From contig CAXTOX010000008.1 of assembly GCA_964245885.1 (NCBI GenBank), forward strand, positions 1 to 60,971: a DNA stretch of 60,971 nucleotides, written 5' to 3'. Under the pieces are notes generated by a model, which ran no database searches, was not told the DNA's origin, and worked only from the letters and a program-made list of their open reading frames with translations. A program made the translations under genes and the position numbers. The first letter of the stretch is position 1, and each line of letters begins with the position of its first letter. This DNA is from CAHJWO01 sp964245885. GTDB lineage: Bacteria > Verrucomicrobiota > Verrucomicrobiia > Chthoniobacterales > SZAS-18. Shown here in pieces: positions 31,995 through 42,297 of this stretch.

Positions 31995-33412
31995 TTGTTG
32001 AACGCCGGCCGAGCGGTTGCGTTGCCCTGGGTGGGGCGTCCCAGGCCCATGGCGCGTTCGAGGCGCGCGAGGGCCTGGTGGTAGCGCAGGCGCACGGCCA
32101 ACTCGGTGACGCGGGAGTTGGTGAGCAGGATCCGGGATTGCAGCACGTCGAGCTGGCTGGCCGAACCCGCGTCGAAGTTGTTGACGCTCAGACCGATCCC
32201 CTCGGTGGCGCGCCCGATGTTCTCCCCGAGAGGCCCGAGGCTGTTAGCGGCGTTCTGGAGGTCGTAGAACGCCGTGCGCACTTCGGCTTCCACCTGCTGG
32301 CGGATCGCTTCGAGCTGAGCCTCGGCCTGGCCCTGCTGCGCCTGCGCGCTGCGCACCCGGCCTCGCGTGGCGAGCCCGTCGAAAATGCTCCACGTCGCCT
32401 GCAAGCCGATGGTGTAGCCCGAGAAGTTATCCTTCACCGAGAGCAGGCTCGGTTCGCTGTAGATGTCATATGAGGCAAACGCGCTGACCTGTGGGCGGGT
32501 GCCGGACTTCTCGACGACGATCTGGCGCTTGAGGGCGTCGACCGCCAGCTTGCGCGCGAGGATCTCGGGGCGCAACGCCTGCGCACGGGCGACGCATTCC
32601 GCCAGAGTCAGGCGCAGTGGCGGGCACGATAATTCGCCGCGCACCCGGAACGGCCGCAGGCGGGCATCCTCAGGGTACGCGACGCCGAGCAACTGCGCGA
32701 GCGCGACATAGGAAGTCTGCACGCTGGACTGCGCGTCCAGCAGTGCCGGCTGCTCGTTGGCGAGGCTGACCTGGGCGCGGTTGACGTTGAGCTGCCCGAC
32801 GGACCCTGCGGCGAAGCGGTCGGTCTGGTTCTTCAACTGCGCGGCGAGCAGATCAACCGCCTGCTGGCGAATGTCGATGCTCGCCTCGGCGTAGAGCGTC
32901 TGATAAAAGGCGAGGCGGGTGGCAAGCACCGAGGCGTCCACCTGCGCGAGGTAGTTGTTGTTCTCGGCGTCCGCCAGGAGCTTGGCGGCGGCGATGCGGT
33001 TGCGCACTTGGCCGGAGGAAAACACGTTTTGCGAGACCCGGGCGGTCCCGTAATAATCCTCCTTGCGGGTGTTGGTGTTCGCGCCGCCGGCCGAGGTCAG
33101 GCTTTGTTCGCGGTATTGATAATAGCCGGTGGTGGTCAACTGCGGGTAAACGGGCGCTTTGGCGATCGTGATGTTCGCCCGCGCCGAGTCGACGCGCTTG
33201 GCGGCGGCGAGCACGTCGGGGTTCTGCTTGCGGGCGAGCGCGAGGCAATCTTCCAAAGTGTACACCGGCACCGCCTGGGGGGGGGCCGCGCGGCCGGCCA
33301 CAGGCGGCAGCAGGAGACACGCCGTCGTCAGAATCAGGAAAACCCTCAGGACCGCCGCGCTGCCCGACCGGTGGGAAGCCAACCCGCAGGGCGGACAGAG
33401 GAAAAAGTTCAT
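31991..33412 (-). CDS. TolC-family outer membrane efflux protein (first copy)
   Basis: This ~473-residue protein starts with a hydrophobic signal (VLRVFLILTTACLLLPPVAG) and the mature repeat YTLEDCLALARKQNPDVLAAAKR. Two TolC repeats follow, including GQLNVNRAQVSLANEQPALLD and the late NFDAGSASQLDVLQSRILLT. Start ATG 33412 (MNFFLC) or 33424. Residues right after the signal peptide are coded by a run of nine C (33277-33285, minus strand), a slippage-prone tract. It is the first gene of the five-gene efflux operon and probably has its promoter in the region before 33424, where the plus strand carries the divergent aminotransferase-like gene. Confidence 0.9.
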   Translation of the reverse strand: MNFFLCPPCGLASHRSGSAAVLRVFLILTTACLLLPPVAGRAAPPQAVPVYTLEDCLALARKQNPDVLAAAKRVDSARANITIAKAPVYPQLTTTGYYQYREQSLTSAGGANTNTRKEDYYGTARVSQNVFSSGQVRNRIAAAKLLADAENNNYLAQVDASVLATRLAFYQTLYAEASIDIRQQAVDLLAAQLKNQTDRFAAGSVGQLNVNRAQVSLANEQPALLDAQSSVQTSYVALAQLLGVAYPEDARLRPFRVRGELSCPPLRLTLAECVARAQALRPEILARKLAVDALKRQIVVEKSGTRPQVSAFASYDIYSEPSLLSVKDNFSGYTIGLQATWSIFDGLATRGRVRSAQAQQGQAEAQLEAIRQQVEAEVRTAFYDLQNAANSLGPLGENIGRATEGIGLSVNNFDAGSASQLDVLQSRILLTNSRVTELAVRLRYHQALARLERAMGLGRPTQGNATARPAFNK

Positions 33413-33545
33413 CGGGAGCGCCATCGCTTGTAGGGGGGGCGCGGTCAACGGCCAAGGAAAAAAATTTAGTCTCGCGGTGCCTCCGGCGGTGAGTTGTCGG
33501 TTGACGCCGCCGGGGGTGGACGATTAGATGCACGAGCGCCCAGCC

Positions 33546-34772
33546 ATGTTCAAAGTTTCCCTGTTCGCCGACCGTGCCAAGCCCGTGGCGGAACGCTGCC
33601 GCACCGATGCCAGCACGCGCCTGCGCCTCAAATACGCTCCCTATTACAAGGTGGTCGAGCAAGCCGACGGCGTGCACATCGTCGTCGACGGCAGGAAGAT
33701 GGTGATGATGTCCAGCAACGAGTACCTCGGGCTGTCGAACCATCCCGAGGTGCGCCGGGCAGCGAAGGCGGCCATCGACCAATGGGGCACGAGCCCCTGC
33801 GGGTCGCGGCTGGCCAACGGCACGCGGGCTTACCACGTCGAGCTGGAGGACGAACTCGCCGCGTTCCTGGGCAAGGAGGCGTGCCACGTCTCGGTGGCCG
33901 GGTACATGGCGTGCGTGGCGAGCCTGTCGTCGCTGGCGCAACGCAAGGACGTGCTCATCGCGGACAAGAGCATCCACGCCTCGCTGTGGGACGGCGTGCG
34001 CCTGAGCGGCGCGGAAGTGGAGCGGTTCACGCACGAGGACATGCGGTCGTTGGAGGCGCTGCTCACCCGGCTCGATCCCGACCAGGCGAAGATCATCGTC
34101 GTTGACGGCGTGTATTCGATGGAAGGCCACGTGGCTTCCCTGCCGGAGATCGTGGCGCTGGCGGACGAACACCAGGCCTTCCTCGTGGTGGACGATTGCC
34201 ACGGCTTCGGCGTCCTGGGCCGCGACGGGCGCGGCGTGGCCGATCACTTCGACCTCACCGACAAGGTGGACCTGATCTGTGGCAGTTTTTCAAAGTCGCT
34301 CGCCAGCACGGGCGGGTTCATCGCCGGGACCCGCTCGACGGTGGAATACCTGCGCAGCGCCAGTCAGCAGATCATTTTTAGCGCGGCCATCACGCCCTCT
34401 GCCTCGGCGGCGGCGCTCGCCAGCCTGCGCGTGATGCAGCGGGAGCCCGAGCACCGCGAAAAGCTCTGGGACAACACCCGCTACCTCCAGGGGATCTTGC
34501 GCGCGTTGGAACTGGATTTCTGGGAAAGCCCGACGCCGGCCGTGCCGATCGTCATCGGCGACAAGGAGAAGTTGTACTTCGTCTGGAAGTCGCTGCTGGA
34601 CCAGGGTTTCTTTACCGTGATGTCGGTTTCGCCGGGGGTGCCGGTCGGCAAGGATCTCATCCGCACGGCCGTCAGCGCGCTGCACACGCACGAGATGCTG
34701 GACCGTTTCGGCGAGGCGCTGAAGGTGGCGGTCAAGAAGGCGGGCTTCAAACCGCGTGCGGTGGCGGCGTGA
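33546..34772 (+). CDS. Alpha-oxoamine synthase (serine palmitoyltransferase-like)
   Basis: This 408-residue PLP enzyme of fold type I condenses an amino acid with an acyl-CoA or acyl-carrier thioester. SSNEYLGLSNHP, His144 in KSIHASLWDG (ring stacking), VVDDCHGFGVLG (Asp217, His219) and GSFSKSLASTGGFIAG with the PLP Lys250 are all present. The GSFSKS version is closer to serine palmitoyltransferase and CAI-1/quorum-signal synthases than to KBL or BioF (TLGKA). It could start sphingolipid-type base synthesis, but no partner genes lie beside it, and the true substrates are undetermined. ATG 33546 is used; ATG 33528 adds six residues. Confidence 0.85.
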   Translation: MFKVSLFADRAKPVAERCRTDASTRLRLKYAPYYKVVEQADGVHIVVDGRKMVMMSSNEYLGLSNHPEVRRAAKAAIDQWGTSPCGSRLANGTRAYHVELEDELAAFLGKEACHVSVAGYMACVASLSSLAQRKDVLIADKSIHASLWDGVRLSGAEVERFTHEDMRSLEALLTRLDPDQAKIIVVDGVYSMEGHVASLPEIVALADEHQAFLVVDDCHGFGVLGRDGRGVADHFDLTDKVDLICGSFSKSLASTGGFIAGTRSTVEYLRSASQQIIFSAAITPSASAAALASLRVMQREPEHREKLWDNTRYLQGILRALELDFWESPTPAVPIVIGDKEKLYFVWKSLLDQGFFTVMSVSPGVPVGKDLIRTAVSALHTHEMLDRFGEALKVAVKKAGFKPRAVAA

Positions 34773-34781
34773 GGCGGCGCT

Positions 34782-35324
34782 TCACTTCAGGATTTTCAAC
34801 AACGCCCGGAAGGTGTCGCCCTCCGCGCGGCCGAGCATCTCCCAGGAAACAGCCTCCAGCGTGGTGATTCTCGCGCCCGCGATCTCGCGTAGTTCGTGCA
34901 AAGCCAACCGGTGGTCGGTCTCCGAACGCGAACTCACCGCGTCCGCCAGCAGATAAACCGCGTGGCCGCGTTCCCGCAGGTCGAACACCGTCTGGCGGAC
35001 GCACACGTGCGTCTCGATGCCCGCGACGAGCAGGTTCGGCGGGAGTTCGCCGGCGGCAAAACAACCCGCCTTCGAGAACTCCAAGCGCAGTCGGGGCGGG
35101 GGCGCGCTTTCCCCGAGCGCCGCGCGGATCGGGGCAACCGTCGCGCCGAGTTTTTCCGGTGCTTGCTCCGTGTGAAAAACCGGCAGTCCGAAGAGCCGCG
35201 CCACCCTGACCGCGTCGGTCGCGCGCCTGGTAACGGCGTCCGCGTTCTTCATCACCGGCGCGAGCCGCTCTTGCACGTCGATGACCAGCAGCGCCGCCCG
35301 CGAGGAATCCAATCTCCAACTCAT
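34782..35324 (-). CDS. Isochorismatase-like cysteine hydrolase
   Basis: This 180-residue protein has the alpha/beta cysteine hydrolase fold. ALLVIDVQERL supplies the catalytic Asp (~16), FSKAGCFAAGE the Lys region and GIETHVCVRQTVFDLRE the nucleophile Cys. Such proteins hydrolyse amides or act on isochorismate-like substrates; this short stand-alone form often has no known substrate (YcaC/hydrolase type). It lies convergent to the SPT-like gene, 9 bp apart, and divergent from a small acidic protein gene. ATG 35324 fits the fold start. Confidence 0.87.
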   Translation of the reverse strand: MSWRLDSSRAALLVIDVQERLAPVMKNADAVTRRATDAVRVARLFGLPVFHTEQAPEKLGATVAPIRAALGESAPPPRLRLEFSKAGCFAAGELPPNLLVAGIETHVCVRQTVFDLRERGHAVYLLADAVSSRSETDHRLALHELREIAGARITTLEAVSWEMLGRAEGDTFRALLKILK

Positions 35325-35380
35325 TTGTCGGTGAAGATCGGCCTCCGAATCCCTTCGGCAAACGAATCCTCCTCATCACC

Positions 35381-35596
35381 ATGAACGAAATCGCACCCAA
35401 ACACGACACCCTCCCGGAGCCCGAATCCGACTCCAGCGAGAAGTTCCCGATCCGCAAATCACAAGAAGAATATGTGGACGACATGGCCGGGCCGTCCATG
35501 GACAAGAGCGAGTACGAGGCGCGCAAGGGCGTGGGCCAGACCCGCCGCCCCGACGACGCCAGCGAAGAGCCGCCGAGCACGCCGGATCAGCGGTAG
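35381..35596 (+). CDS. Small acidic, probably disordered protein
   Basis: This 71-residue protein is rich in Glu, Asp, Pro, Ser and Arg with no hydrophobic core, signal peptide or membrane segment (for example PEPESDSSEKFPIRKSQEEY and late RRPDDASEEPPSTPDQR). It starts with ATG 35381. The reading frame runs fully between two minus-strand genes and overlaps the end of the anchored protein gene by 10 bp. Family not recognised; could be a stress-related small protein. Coding status is moderately supported by frame length and amino-acid pattern only. Confidence 0.55.
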   Translation: MNEIAPKHDTLPEPESDSSEKFPIRKSQEEYVDDMAGPSMDKSEYEARKGVGQTRRPDDASEEPPSTPDQR

Positions 35597-36447
35597 GCAA
35601 ACACGACGCCCCAGGGGATGCGCTCCTCGGGCGTCTTCTCCGCAAACATCACCACGAAGTACGTGCCGGTGTGCTGGCAGAGGAGTTCGGCGGCGGCGTA
35701 AGACCCATCGCTCTGCTCGTGCTGCCAGTAGTTGGTGTCGACCGCGTTGCCGTCGCTGTCGTAGAGCCGGACGCGCACGGTAGACCCGGCCGCGGCCGAG
35801 CCCATGCAAAACCAGTAGTCGTTGCCCTTGAAAAGTTGGTGGGAAACTGCCTTGGCGGCGGACAACTCGCCGCCCCAGGTGTCCTCACGCAGGGTGAATC
35901 CCTTGCCCTTCAAGTAGTTTTGGATGCCGTCGACGGCGAGGGCAACGCTGTCGTCCACCCCGGTGGAATTGAGATCGTAGACCACGCGGTTCGCCGGTCG
36001 CGGCGTGGGGGCGGCTGGGGTGGACGGCTGCGTGATGGCGATGCCGTCCACGAGCAGGGTCTGGCGCGCCGCCGGGGTTTGCTCCGGGCTGATGGTGGCG
36101 GCCGGCGGCTCGGCGACCGCCGAACCGTCGATCCCGGCGGCGAGGTCCGGGGTGGGTGTCGGCGACACGGCGGGGGTGACCTGCGCACTTTCCAGGAAAC
36201 TCGGCAGATCCTCCGCCGGGTGGATGGTGTGACGGCGTCGGCGTTGTGCGCCGCCGGCGCGATCCGCGGAATCGTCCGGGGAGACGGAGGCTGCTGGAGT
36301 GGGCATCTGGTAGATCACCACCGAAGGGGTTTCGGCGCGGCGGCTGATCAGCGCCCACGCGATGCCGCCGCCGGCGAGAACTCCGCCCAGCAGCGCCGCG
36401 AATAGCCAGCCGAGCCGTCCCGACGTGGGATGCGGGCCGTCGTTCAT
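35587..36447 (-). CDS. Membrane-anchored periplasmic protein of unknown function
   Basis: This 286-residue protein has one membrane segment (LGWLFAALLGGVLAGGGIAWAL, residues ~12-33), a low-complexity Pro/Ala/Thr-rich stalk with an Arg cluster (AQRRRRHTIHPA), and a C-terminal ~120-residue domain beginning NRVVYDLNSTGVDDSVALAV. The domain has STVRVRLYDSDGNAVDTNYW and ends EERIPWGVVFAYR, which suggest a beta-sandwich that may bind a ligand; no catalytic pattern is visible. The layout (inside tail, one span, stalk, outer domain) is like a sensor or scaffold. Family not recognised. Confidence 0.75.
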   Translation of the reverse strand: MNDGPHPTSGRLGWLFAALLGGVLAGGGIAWALISRRAETPSVVIYQMPTPAASVSPDDSADRAGGAQRRRRHTIHPAEDLPSFLESAQVTPAVSPTPTPDLAAGIDGSAVAEPPAATISPEQTPAARQTLLVDGIAITQPSTPAAPTPRPANRVVYDLNSTGVDDSVALAVDGIQNYLKGKGFTLREDTWGGELSAAKAVSHQLFKGNDYWFCMGSAAAGSTVRVRLYDSDGNAVDTNYWQHEQSDGSYAAAELLCQHTGTYFVVMFAEKTPEERIPWGVVFAYR

Positions 36448-36581
36448 CGGAAAAACGATCCGTGGGAACTCATAAATCTCGCCTCGGCGAGGATGAACCG
36501 CCGGGGGCCATCCGTCAAGGTGCGCGCGTGAATGTTTGCCCGTGCCAAACCACGCGCATCCACCAAAACGTATCTACTTGC

Positions 36582-36848
36582 ATGAGCACTCAATCCACTC
36601 CCGACGACGCCTCCAACACGATCAAAGACCCGGACACCTGGACGACCGGCGGCGAGCCGGCGACCGGTGCGCAACTGTCCTACCTCAAGACCCTCATGAC
36701 CGAGGCGAAGCAGGAATTCGACGAGTCGAAGGAATACACCAAGACGGAAGCTTCCAAGACCATCGAGGAACTCCGTGCCGGTAACTCGCGCGTGCAGGAA
36801 ACCGACGAACCCCCGACAGGCAGTCACAAAAATACGCACGCCGAGTAG
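36582..36848 (+). CDS. DUF3072-type small protein
   Basis: This 88-residue protein contains TTGGEPATGAQLSYLKTLMTEA, the motif of the DUF3072 family (tGxQ.SYLktL..EA), followed by a charged helix (EEL/KTEASKTIEEL). It is acidic and hydrophilic and has no export signal. The family occurs widely without a proven role. ATG 36582 is selected because it directly precedes the conserved part; longer starts run through unrelated sequence. It is ~165 bp upstream of clpC on the same strand; the clpC promoter lies between them. Confidence 0.78.
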   Translation: MSTQSTPDDASNTIKDPDTWTTGGEPATGAQLSYLKTLMTEAKQEFDESKEYTKTEASKTIEELRAGNSRVQETDEPPTGSHKNTHAE

Positions 36849-36942
36849 GAAGCCACCCGTGGCGCGGCGTGTCGGTGTGCGGTTCCAACGGGATCTACTC
36901 CGGCACGGCGCGTGCTCGCAGTTTGCGGCAGTATCCAAAAGG

Positions 36943-36971
36943 TTGAAAATCGTGTCGAAACCCGCTATATT
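36943..36971 (+). promoter_or_regulatory. Sigma-70-like promoter for clpC
   Basis: TTGAAA (36943-36948) and TATATT (36966-36971) are separated by 17 bases, each matching the -35/-10 consensus at five of six positions. The ATG of clpC follows ~42 bases after the -10 box. This AT-rich stretch stands out in the GC-rich surroundings. Confidence 0.8.
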
Positions 36972-37012
36972 TTTGTCCAAGGTGGTCACTTCCGGACCAC
37001 GCACTGTCTAAA

Positions 37013-39499
<2,487 letters not shown>

Positions 39500-39527
39500 T
39501 CGCGCCAGACCAAGTGAAGCCTTTCAC

Positions 39528-39568
39528 ACCGCCGTCCGGTCTTCTGCGCCGGACGGCGGTTTGTTTTT
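39528..39568 (+). terminator. Intrinsic terminator of clpC
   Basis: ACCGCCGTCCGG (39528-39539) and CCGGACGGCGGT (39549-39560) form a perfect 12-bp stem with a 9-base loop, followed by TTGTTTTT. It begins 29 bases after the clpC stop and is the clearest terminator in the window. Confidence 0.94.
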
Positions 39569-39696
39569 GAAAGTCAGCCGGCCAAAGGCCGGAGCAGGCG
39601 CGACGTGTCGCGCAAGAGAAAGCGGTGTCGTGCCACCGCCCTCCAAATATTTCCTTCGCGCAGACGAAGTCGGCGACTACGGTGGCCGCGCCCCCG

Positions 39697-40944
39697 ATGA
39701 ATTGGATGCTGGTTTATCACCTCGCCGTCAGCGCGTTCTTGCTGCTGGTCACGTTGAACATCGCCTTGAACTGGGGCGTGTTCGCCGTGCCGCGCCCACG
39801 CCGCTTCCGCGAGGCGGACGCGCCGTTGGTGTCGGTGCTGGTGCCCGCGCGCAACGAGGCCCGCCGGATCACGCCTTGCCTGCGTTCGCTGCTCGCTCAG
39901 GACTATCCAAACTACGAAATCGTCGTGCTGGACGATCATTCGGAGGACGACACGGCCCGGGTCGTCCTCGCGCTCGGCCTGTCGCGGGAAAAAACGTCCG
40001 GGCGGCGTCTGATCGAAGGCCGGCCGCTGCCCGCCGGGTGGACGGGCAAGAGTTGGGCCTGCCACCAACTCGCCGCCGTGGCGCGGGGAAAATACCTGCT
40101 GTTCACCGATGCGGACACCGTGCATGCACCGGGGGCGCTAGGGGCCTGCGTGGGACACGCGCTCGACACGCACGCGTCGCTGCTCTCCGCCTGGCCGCGC
40201 CAGGAAACCGGCACCTGGAGCGAGCGGGCGGTGATCCCGCTGGTGTACGTGTTGCTATTGGGAGCGTTGCCCCACCGGATGCTGCGCCGTCTCCAGCACC
40301 GGCCGCAGTATGCACGCCTCATGTCCCCGGAAGGTCTGGCCACCCTCGGCGCGGCGAACGGCCAGTACGTCCTTTTTCGGCGCGATGCCTACGAGCAGAT
40401 CGGTGGTCACGCGGCGGTCCGCGACCATCTGGTGGAAGACGTGGCGCTGGGCCGTCGCGTCGCCGCGCGGACGGCGGAAGGATTGCGGCTGGTGAACTGC
40501 GACGGCTCGCGGCTGGTGAGCTGCCGGATGTACACGTCGTTTGCGGAAGTCTGGGAAGGGTTCACCAAGAATTTGCGCGCGGCGTTCTCCGAGTCGGCCG
40601 CGACGTTCTGGGTGTTCGGCGTGCTGCAACTGGTCGGCTTGGTGCTGCCCTTCGTGTGGGCGTGCTTGCCGTGGGTGAACGGGCGCTGGTGGTGGCTGCC
40701 GGTCTTACAGGCGGCGTGGTTGTACGCGTTGCGCGCGGTGTTGGCGGTGCGGTTCCGCACTTCGTGGCTGGGAGTCTGGCTGCATCCGGTCGGCCAGGCG
40801 TTGTCGCTGCTCATCGGGCTGAACAGTTGGCGGCTGAGCGCGCTGCGCGGCGTCACGTGGAAGGGACGCACTTACCGGATGAGCGAACCGACCGGCCCGA
40901 CGGGCGACCAGGTGACGGCGGACGAGGAGGCTTCGGCGGGATGA
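39697..40944 (+). CDS. Membrane-bound family 2 glycosyltransferase (CrtQ/HpnI-like)
   Basis: This 415-residue protein has an N-terminal membrane segment, a GT2 domain (SVLVPARNEARRI, VVLDDHSEDDTA, FTDADTVHAPGA with the DAD metal motif, later GQYVLFRRDAYEQIGGH and LVEDVALGRRV with ED) and two to three membrane segments at the C-terminus. The end (SALRGVTWKGRTYRM) matches the WKGRxY tail of 4,4'-diaponeurosporenoate glycosyltransferase-like and hopanoid-type (HpnI) enzymes. It probably glycosylates a lipid or carotenoid on the cytoplasmic face. Start ATG 39697 (MNWMLVYH). The reading frame continues upstream, but there the residues do not resemble the family. Confidence 0.85.
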   Translation: MNWMLVYHLAVSAFLLLVTLNIALNWGVFAVPRPRRFREADAPLVSVLVPARNEARRITPCLRSLLAQDYPNYEIVVLDDHSEDDTARVVLALGLSREKTSGRRLIEGRPLPAGWTGKSWACHQLAAVARGKYLLFTDADTVHAPGALGACVGHALDTHASLLSAWPRQETGTWSERAVIPLVYVLLLGALPHRMLRRLQHRPQYARLMSPEGLATLGAANGQYVLFRRDAYEQIGGHAAVRDHLVEDVALGRRVAARTAEGLRLVNCDGSRLVSCRMYTSFAEVWEGFTKNLRAAFSESAATFWVFGVLQLVGLVLPFVWACLPWVNGRWWWLPVLQAAWLYALRAVLAVRFRTSWLGVWLHPVGQALSLLIGLNSWRLSALRGVTWKGRTYRMSEPTGPTGDQVTADEEASAG

Positions 40945-40962
40945 AAGCTTTCGCCGCAGGCG

Positions 40963-41098
40963 ATCCAAACCGACGGGTAGGGATGGCTCTCCGAGCCGTC
41001 CGTAGATTGGCTTGGACGCCCCGTGCCCGTAACCCGGCATTCCCTTTCGGAGATTCTACGGACGGCTCGGAGAGCCATCCCTACCCGTCGGTTTGGAT
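40963..41098. repeat. Perfect 44-bp inverted repeat with 48-bp loop
   Basis: Positions 40963-41006 and 41055-41098 are exact reverse complements over 44 bases; the arm begins ATCCAAACCGACGGGTAGG and includes GGATGGCTCTCCGAGCCGTCC. The right arm overlaps the end of the cyclophilin gene, giving it its last codons and stop. I regard this as a dispersed mobile palindrome of the type that also occurs in related genomes; it would form a very strong hairpin. No transposase or target duplication is visible. Confidence 0.93.
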
Positions 41099-42291
41099 GC
41101 CGCTGTCGCGGCTTGAAGAGCGTGGTTGTCGAACGTCAGGATGACCGTGTCGATCAGGGCATCGACGCTTTCCTTGAGTTTGTCCTCGCGCGCCAGAGCG
41201 TCGGCGCGGGCGACGAGCGCGGCTTTGCGGTCGTGCATGACCCCGCTGGCCATCAGCTTGTCGGTGGGTCCGGCCTCGCCGAGCAATGCAGGATACGTTG
41301 CCTCTCCCAACCGCGTGGTCCATTCGTGTTCCGCGACGAAGCAGCACGCCAGGACGTTGTCACCGGTGTCGCTGACCCCGAGCGTGGCGGCGATCTTTTT
41401 GACGGCGTTGCCGCGGGCCTGACCATCTGACTCCGGCTCGAATTTCGGCAGCAGCCGCACGACGACGCGGTGGCCGGTCGTGCGCTCGTAGTTGGCGAGT
41501 TTGTAGTTAAAGTTCCTCACGCGGAACTCCGGCAGCGTCTTCGTGCCGTCCACCAGGTACACGAATCCTGCCGGGGCTGCCGGGTGGCGCTTGGCCAGCG
41601 CCGCCTGCTTCAATGCGTCGAGACCCGCCGCGTCCGTCTGGAACGCCGCCGCCGCCGGACCGCTCCGTTTGATCGTGACGTGCTCGATCTGGTCGCCTTC
41701 CGCGATCCGGTTGACCACGTCCATGCCGCGCACCACTTGTCCGAAGACGCTGTGGAGATAGTTCAGCCGGTTGGTCTCGGCCAGGGTGATGAAAAACTGG
41801 CTGTCGTTGGTGTCCGGGCCGTCGTTGGCCATGGACAGGACGCCCGCCATGTCGTGCCGGAGCGCCGGGCTGAACTCATCGGGAAACGGGTCGTCCGAGC
41901 CGCCTTCCCCGAGTTTGTCCTTCGGCGTGGCCGGATCGGCCGACGATGGGTCCCCTCCCTGGATCACGAAGTTTTTGACCACGCGATGAAACGTCAACCC
42001 GTCGTAGAACGGCTGGCCCAACGGCCGGTTCCAGACGGGCAGCGTCCCCTCGGCCAAGCCCACGAAGTGCATGGTGGTCAGCGGGGCGGCCTGGAAGTCC
42101 AGTTCCACCTCGATCATTCCCTTGGACGTTTCGATGTCCGCGTAGAGGTGGCCGACGGGGTTGTTCGAGAGCGTGACCGGCCGGTCGCGGCTGCCCGGCA
42201 ACGACGGCGGTGCGTCGATGGCGGCGGGCACCTGCGCGAGGGCGAGCAGCGGCAGGCAAAGACTCGTGAGCAAACAGGCGAGGGTTTTCAT
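41056..42291 (-). CDS. Secreted cyclophilin-type peptidyl-prolyl isomerase with C-terminal extension
   Basis: This 411-residue protein has a signal peptide (KTLACLLTSLCLPLLALAQV), then a cyclophilin domain (~45-215): ELDFQAAPLTTMHFVGLAEG, FYDGLTFHRVVKNFVIQGGDP with the catalytic Arg, NDSQFFIT and LNYLHSVFGQVVRGMDVV. The Phe-Arg/Gln signature is intact, so PPIase activity is expected in the periplasm or outside. A further ~190 residues (from GFVYLVDGTKTLPEF) with an ACCFVAEHEWTTRLGEA segment form an unknown domain. The last 13 residues (after AATAAS) and the TAG stop lie in the right arm of a 44-bp inverted repeat, so the original C-terminus was probably replaced. Confidence 0.9.
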   Translation of the reverse strand: MKTLACLLTSLCLPLLALAQVPAAIDAPPSLPGSRDRPVTLSNNPVGHLYADIETSKGMIEVELDFQAAPLTTMHFVGLAEGTLPVWNRPLGQPFYDGLTFHRVVKNFVIQGGDPSSADPATPKDKLGEGGSDDPFPDEFSPALRHDMAGVLSMANDGPDTNDSQFFITLAETNRLNYLHSVFGQVVRGMDVVNRIAEGDQIEHVTIKRSGPAAAAFQTDAAGLDALKQAALAKRHPAAPAGFVYLVDGTKTLPEFRVRNFNYKLANYERTTGHRVVVRLLPKFEPESDGQARGNAVKKIAATLGVSDTGDNVLACCFVAEHEWTTRLGEATYPALLGEAGPTDKLMASGVMHDRKAALVARADALAREDKLKESVDALIDTVILTFDNHALQAATAASKPTGRDGSPSRP

Positions 42292-42297
42292 AGACGA

